A stretch of DNA of 9,889 bases from Treponema sp. (GTDB taxonomy: Bacteria; Spirochaetota; Spirochaetia; Treponematales; Breznakiellaceae): positions 1-9,889 of the forward strand of contig JAIRRU010000281.1 of the NCBI GenBank assembly GCA_031255815.1, given 5' to 3'. The first letter of the stretch is position 1. Each line of letters opens with the position of its first letter. Positions 6,761 through 9,889 of the stretch are shown here, in pieces. A model generated the notes under the pieces. It ran no database searches. It was given only the letters and a program-made list of their open reading frames with translations, and was not told where the DNA came from. The position numbers and the translations under genes were made by a program.

Positions 6761-7492
6761 ATGGAAACGGAAACCATTGCCAAAAGCTCCGGGCGCAACT
6801 TCAAGCTGAACGAATTCGAAGGGCCTCTGGAACTGCTTCTTTTTTTAATTCAAAAAAACGAAGTTAACATCTACGACATTCCCGTCGCCCAGATAACCGA
6901 ACAGTACCTGGATTACCTGTGCTGCGCCGGGGATCTTGATCTGGAAGAAGCCATCGAGTTTCACGCCATGGCGGCGACCCTGCTCTACATCAAATCCCGG
7001 ACTCTGCTTCCGGTGGAAATGGAGCTGGACGATGAAGCCCGAGACCCCCGGCAGGAGCTGGTGGAAAGGCTTATTGAATACCAGAAAATCAGGAAACTTT
7101 CCGATCTCATGGAGGAAAGGGAAAAGGAAGCGGAATGGATAGTGGAGCGGAAGAAGCTGCAGCGGCTGCTTCCCTTTGAAGATGAGGAGCTTTGGGAAAA
7201 GGCGGATATTTGGGATCTCCTCAAGACCTTTTCCGCCCTTACGGCCCTGCCCGGGGAGCGGATCTTCGACCTTTACGAGGAAGTATCGGTGAACGGAAAG
7301 ACCACCCTGCTCAGGGAGCTGCTGGAAAAGCAGGGGGAGTGCAGTTTTACCGATCTGGTGATCCGGAACGGCTCGGTTATAGACAAGGTCTGCGCTTTTC
7401 TCGCCATTCTCGAGGCGGTAAAGATCCGGATGATCCTGGTCTTCCAGAACCGGATGTTCGGCGATATCCGTATACGGCCCAATATCCTTTAA
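6761..7492 (+). CDS. scpA: Segregation and condensation protein A
   Basis: 243 residues, the usual size. ScpA is the kleisin of the bacterial SMC condensin. Its N-terminus binds the SMC neck, its C-terminus binds the SMC head, and its middle binds a ScpB dimer. The hallmark FEGPLELLLFLIQKNEVNIY (about residues 19-38) and the following DIPVAQITEQYLDYL are nearly textbook. The acidic middle region and the C-terminal winged helix (LEAVKIRMILVFQNRMFGDI, then RIRPN at the end) are present. Start ATG 6761 has AGAGGA (6752-6757) only three bases upstream, rather close. There is no better in-frame start. It opens the second operon and is followed 17 bases later by scpB. The adjacent smc gene is not in the window. 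Confidence 0.96.
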   Translation: METETIAKSSGRNFKLNEFEGPLELLLFLIQKNEVNIYDIPVAQITEQYLDYLCCAGDLDLEEAIEFHAMAATLLYIKSRTLLPVEMELDDEARDPRQELVERLIEYQKIRKLSDLMEEREKEAEWIVERKKLQRLLPFEDEELWEKADIWDLLKTFSALTALPGERIFDLYEEVSVNGKTTLLRELLEKQGECSFTDLVIRNGSVIDKVCAFLAILEAVKIRMILVFQNRMFGDIRIRPNIL

Positions 7493-7509
7493 AATTCGAT
7501 ATAATTAGC

Positions 7510-8061
7510 ATGGAAGTACAGTTGGATAAAGAAACGGCTCTTATTGAAGCGATCTTATTTTTAGAATCCGAGCCGGTGGACGGGGCCCTCCTGTCCCGGG
7601 TTTCCGGCCTTGCCCCTGAGCTGGTAGACCGGGCGCTGGCGGATCTGGCGGAAAAGTATGCCCGGGAAAACTCCGGCCTGGAGCTTTCCCGTATAGGCGG
7701 CGGAATAGCCATATCCCCGAAGAAGGAATACTGGGATCTTTTAAGGGAACGTTACGGCAAGCGGAACGAATCCCGGCTTTCCCGGGCCGCCATGGAAACC
7801 CTGTCCATTATCGCCTATCAGCAACCCGTTACCCGCGATGAAATCAAGGGGTTCCGGGGGGTCTCGGCGGACAACATGATACGCCTTTTGACGGAAAAAC
7901 AGCTTATCCGGGAAGTGGGGAAGAAAGACGTGCCCGGCAAACCGGCCCAGTACGGAACCACCAGGGAGTTCTTAAAACTTTTCCGCCTGGACAGCATCGA
8001 CGATCTGCCCAAATTAAACGAACGGGAGACTGACCGATTTGAGCTTGAGGCTGAAAACTAA
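7510..8061 (+). CDS. scpB: Segregation and condensation protein B
   Basis: 183 residues from ATG 7510, matching the usual ScpB length of about 180-200. ScpB dimers bind ScpA and support the SMC complex on the chromosome. Two winged-helix domains are visible. The first spans about residues 5-85 (LIEAILFLESEPVDGALLSR at its start). The second spans about 95-165 and carries the family signature LSRAAMETLSIIAYQQPVTR, then EIKGFRGVSADNMIRLL and a YGTTREFLKLF segment. The open frame extends upstream to 7192 inside scpA, but that extension has no ScpB character and MEVQLDKETAL is a normal ScpB beginning. No Shine-Dalgarno is visible before ATG 7510, so initiation may rely on coupling to scpA, whose stop is 17 bases away. 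The 3' end overlaps rluB by 23 bases. Confidence 0.94.
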   Translation: MEVQLDKETALIEAILFLESEPVDGALLSRVSGLAPELVDRALADLAEKYARENSGLELSRIGGGIAISPKKEYWDLLRERYGKRNESRLSRAAMETLSIIAYQQPVTRDEIKGFRGVSADNMIRLLTEKQLIREVGKKDVPGKPAQYGTTREFLKLFRLDSIDDLPKLNERETDRFELEAEN

Positions 8062-8854
8062 AAATCCCGCGTTCCCTGCCGATTCCTCCCTGCCCCAGGT
8101 AAGAGTTCAGGTTTTCCTTGCCCGGGCGGGGGTCGCTTCCCGCAGGGCTTCCGAGAAGCTGATCCTGGAGGGGCGGATACAGGTAAACGGCCGGGCGGTT
8201 ACCGCTCTGGGTGAAAAGGTGCTGCCCGGCGATACGGTATGCCTGGACGGAACGCCGGTAAAAGCCGAAGCCAGACTCAGATACCTTGCCCTTCATAAGC
8301 CTCCCCGGTATATTTGCAGTTCCGATGAACCCTGGAACCGGCCCCTGGCGCTGGATCTGCTCCCCCCGGAAAGAAACGAGCGGCTCTACAGTATAGGCCG
8401 GCTGGATCTTCCCTCATCAGGGCTCATTTTATTCACCAATGACGGGGGTTTCGCCGCCAGGGTAGGGCGCCCTTCGTCGGAAATCGAGAAAGAGTACCTG
8501 GTAGAGGCAACGGGCGCCATCCCCGACGCGGCGCTGGAGGCCTTCGCGGCAGGAATAAGCATCGAAGGGATCCATTACCGCGCCAGGGATATCGAACGGA
8601 TAGGCCGGAGGGCGGTAAGAATCTGCCTGGTGGAGGGGAAAAACCGGGAGATCCGGCGGATCTTTTCCCATTTTCATCTCCACCCCCGGCGCCTCCACCG
8701 GATCCGCATCGGCCCGGTGCTGCTGGGAAATTTGGAAGAAGGAGAAAGCCGGCCCTTAAGCGGCAAGGAATTGAAAATATTGAAAGGTACACCTGGCAAT
8801 ACCCCGGGGAAGCGGGGTTTGCGAGAGGAGCGGAACAATGGTAATCGCGATTGA
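8039..8854 (+). CDS. rluB: Pseudouridine synthase of the RsuA/RluB/E/F family, probably RluB
   Basis: 271 residues. These enzymes convert specific rRNA uridines to pseudouridine; RluB acts on helix 89 of 23S rRNA. An N-terminal S4 RNA-binding domain (about residues 20-80, with VQVFLARAGVASRRASEKLI and GRIQVNGRAV) precedes the catalytic domain. That domain contains GRLDLPSSGLILFTNDG, whose Asp is the family's nucleophile. A later GKNREIRRIF segment matches the family motif GxNRQIRRM. The start is placed at TTG 8039 with GGGAG (8024-8028) upstream; a nearby TTG at 8045 is also possible, and the S4 domain begins well after both. The position after scpB favours RluB over RsuA, as in Firmicutes operons; specificity is inferred. 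It overlaps scpB by 23 bases and the next gene by 17. Confidence 0.9.
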   Translation: MSLRLKTKNPAFPADSSLPQVRVQVFLARAGVASRRASEKLILEGRIQVNGRAVTALGEKVLPGDTVCLDGTPVKAEARLRYLALHKPPRYICSSDEPWNRPLALDLLPPERNERLYSIGRLDLPSSGLILFTNDGGFAARVGRPSSEIEKEYLVEATGAIPDAALEAFAAGISIEGIHYRARDIERIGRRAVRICLVEGKNREIRRIFSHFHLHPRRLHRIRIGPVLLGNLEEGESRPLSGKELKILKGTPGNTPGKRGLREERNNGNRD

Positions 8855-9889
8855 CGGCCCGGCCGGTTCGGGAAAAAGCACGATAGCCCGGCTTTTAGCG
8901 GAAAAGCTCAGGCTTCCCCCCCAAAATTATCCGGCGGGGGGGCGGCTTACCTATGTCAATTCGGGGAACCTGTACCGCGCCATAAGCCTGGGGGCCCTCA
9001 GGCGGAAAATAAGCCCCGATCAGGCTGAGGCGGCCCTGGAATACGCCAGGAACGCGGATATTGAGTACCGGGAAGACGGGCGGGTGTTTCTGGACGGGGA
9101 AGACCTTACCGATTCCCTTCATTCGGACGAAATCGACAAAAACGTTGCCCTTTTTTCCGCCATCGTGCCCATCCGGCATCTTGTAAACGGCCTTATCCGG
9201 AAAATCGCCCGGGATATCAACGTGGTGGCGGAGGGAAGGGACATTACCACCGTGGTCTTTCCCGGCGCCGAACACCGCTTTTACCTGGATGCCAGCGCGG
9301 ATTCCCGCGCCCGGCGGCGCTACGATCAGGACGTGTCCAAGCTGAGCCTGGAGGATATCCGCCGGACTATCGAGGAGCGGGACGAGATTGATCGGAATAA
9401 AGCCGAGGGAAGCCTCAAAATCGCCCCCGGCGTGGTGTATTTGGATACATCGGACTTGACCATAGAACAAGTTTATGACACATTGGTAAAGAGAATTCAG
9501 ACTGAAGGAAGAGAAGGATCGGTTATGGCCCAAATGGAAGCGGAAAGGGATAGCAATTTACAGGATGAGCCGGAGGCAGCGAAACCCGTCGCAGACGGCA
9601 ATATCCAAACGCAATTACAGGAAGAATACCTCAAATCCCTTGAACAGTTGGAAGAGGGTCAGCTGGTAGAGGGCGTTGTTGTCCAGGTAACCCAGGATCA
9701 GGTATTTATTGACGTTGGTTACAAATCCGAAGGGAAAATCCCGATTGCCGAATTTGCCGAAATCCCCCGTATCCAGGATAAGGTTTCGGTCATTCTTATC
9801 GACAAAGAAAAAAAGCACGGGGAAGTTTTTGTTTCCAAGCAAAAGGCGGACGTAAAGATATTCTGGAAGAATCTCCGCCAGGCGTTCCA
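8838..9889 (+). CDS. cmk-rpsA: Cytidylate kinase fused to ribosomal protein S1 (3' end cut by window)
   Basis: An open frame of 350 codons that runs off the right edge. Start ATG 8838 has GAGGAG (8825-8830) seven bases upstream. Residues 1 to about 222 are cytidylate kinase, which phosphorylates CMP and dCMP. It has the P-loop AIDGPAGSGKST, YVNSGNLYRA at the CMP-binding site (canonical D-S/T-G-A-hydrophobic-YR), EGRDITTVVFPGA, and the lid segment ERDEIDRNKAEGSL. An extra segment of about ten residues (PPQNYPAGGR) lies before YVNSG. Residues 230-271 form an acidic linker starting MAQMEAERDS. The first S1 RNA-binding domain begins near 272: LEEGQLVEGVVVQVTQD, then VFIDVGYKSEGKIPIAEF. S1 brings mRNA to the 30S subunit. 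Further S1 repeats should follow past the edge. An internal Shine-Dalgarno and ATG sit at the junction. It overlaps rluB by 17 bases. Confidence 0.94.
   Translation, partial: MVIAIDGPAGSGKSTIARLLAEKLRLPPQNYPAGGRLTYVNSGNLYRAISLGALRRKISPDQAEAALEYARNADIEYREDGRVFLDGEDLTDSLHSDEIDKNVALFSAIVPIRHLVNGLIRKIARDINVVAEGRDITTVVFPGAEHRFYLDASADSRARRRYDQDVSKLSLEDIRRTIEERDEIDRNKAEGSLKIAPGVVYLDTSDLTIEQVYDTLVKRIQTEGREGSVMAQMEAERDSNLQDEPEAAKPVADGNIQTQLQEEYLKSLEQLEEGQLVEGVVVQVTQDQVFIDVGYKSEGKIPIAEFAEIPRIQDKVSVILIDKEKKHGEVFVSKQKADVKIFWKNLRQAF
8916..8942. repeat. 7C/7G inverted repeat inside the Cmk domain
   Basis: Seven C (8916-8922) and seven G (8936-8942) flank a 13-base centre and can pair as a GC-only hairpin. 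The element encodes PPQNYPAGG, an addition to the usual cytidylate kinase sequence between the P-loop helix and the CMP-binding loop. The runs are also prone to slippage, which would break the frame. Confidence 0.6.
9513..9527 (+). promoter_or_regulatory. Internal ribosome binding site and start for S1 within the fusion
   Basis: GAAGGA (9513-9518) lies six bases before an in-frame ATG (9525-9527, residue 230 of the fusion), exactly where the cytidylate kinase fold ends and the leader of S1 begins. Translation from here would give a stand-alone S1 protein with a normal-looking acidic N-terminus. Whether it is used cannot be read from the sequence. Confidence 0.5.

Noticed and set aside
7192..7509. 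Upstream extension of scpB inside scpA
   Set aside because: The added residues have no resemblance to ScpB, whereas ATG 7510 gives the normal N-terminus and length.

Overview
The window looks like chromosomal DNA from a GC-rich spirochaete, most likely a treponeme. By eye the GC content is near 60%. The strongest clue is the last gene, in which cytidylate kinase runs in frame into ribosomal protein S1, an arrangement I recall from treponemes. The long RecA tail and the divergent PRPP synthetase fit a lineage away from the well-studied Proteobacteria and Firmicutes. The genus is an inference. I see no insertion sequence, prophage gene, CRISPR array, tRNA or rRNA, so this appears to be a core region.

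Layout. Positions 1-201 hold the 3' end of ribulose-phosphate 3-epimerase (rpe). Next comes a tight + strand cluster (265-3951). It contains an exported TPR protein, an exported beta-rich protein of unknown function, a TPR protein with one membrane segment, and D-aminoacyl-tRNA deacylase (dtd). Each neighbouring pair shares a 4-base stop/start overlap. A divergent PRPP synthetase (prs, 3954-5057) lies on the - strand and meets dtd tail to tail with 2 bases between the stop codons. A 177-base divergent spacer separates it from recA (5235-6620), whose C-terminus carries a tail of about 110 residues, rich in Ala and Pro, with an AT-hook-like motif near its end.

After a 140-base gap holding a good candidate promoter and a strong palindrome, a second + strand operon runs scpA, scpB, rluB and the cmk-rpsA fusion, which is cut by the window end. 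This operon groups chromosome segregation (ScpAB, partners of SMC) with rRNA modification, pyrimidine nucleotide supply and translation initiation. The scpA-scpB-rluB-cmk-rpsA order is a common bacterial grouping.

The points most worth a second look are: a Shine-Dalgarno and ATG buried inside the cmk-rpsA fusion exactly at the domain junction; a short extra segment in the Cmk domain encoded by a 7C/7G inverted repeat; the AT-hook-like RecA tail; the palindrome in the scpA leader; the PRPP synthetase with an altered catalytic region; and the uncharacterised three-gene envelope/TPR module tied to dtd. I do not see an obviously new defence or mobile system.
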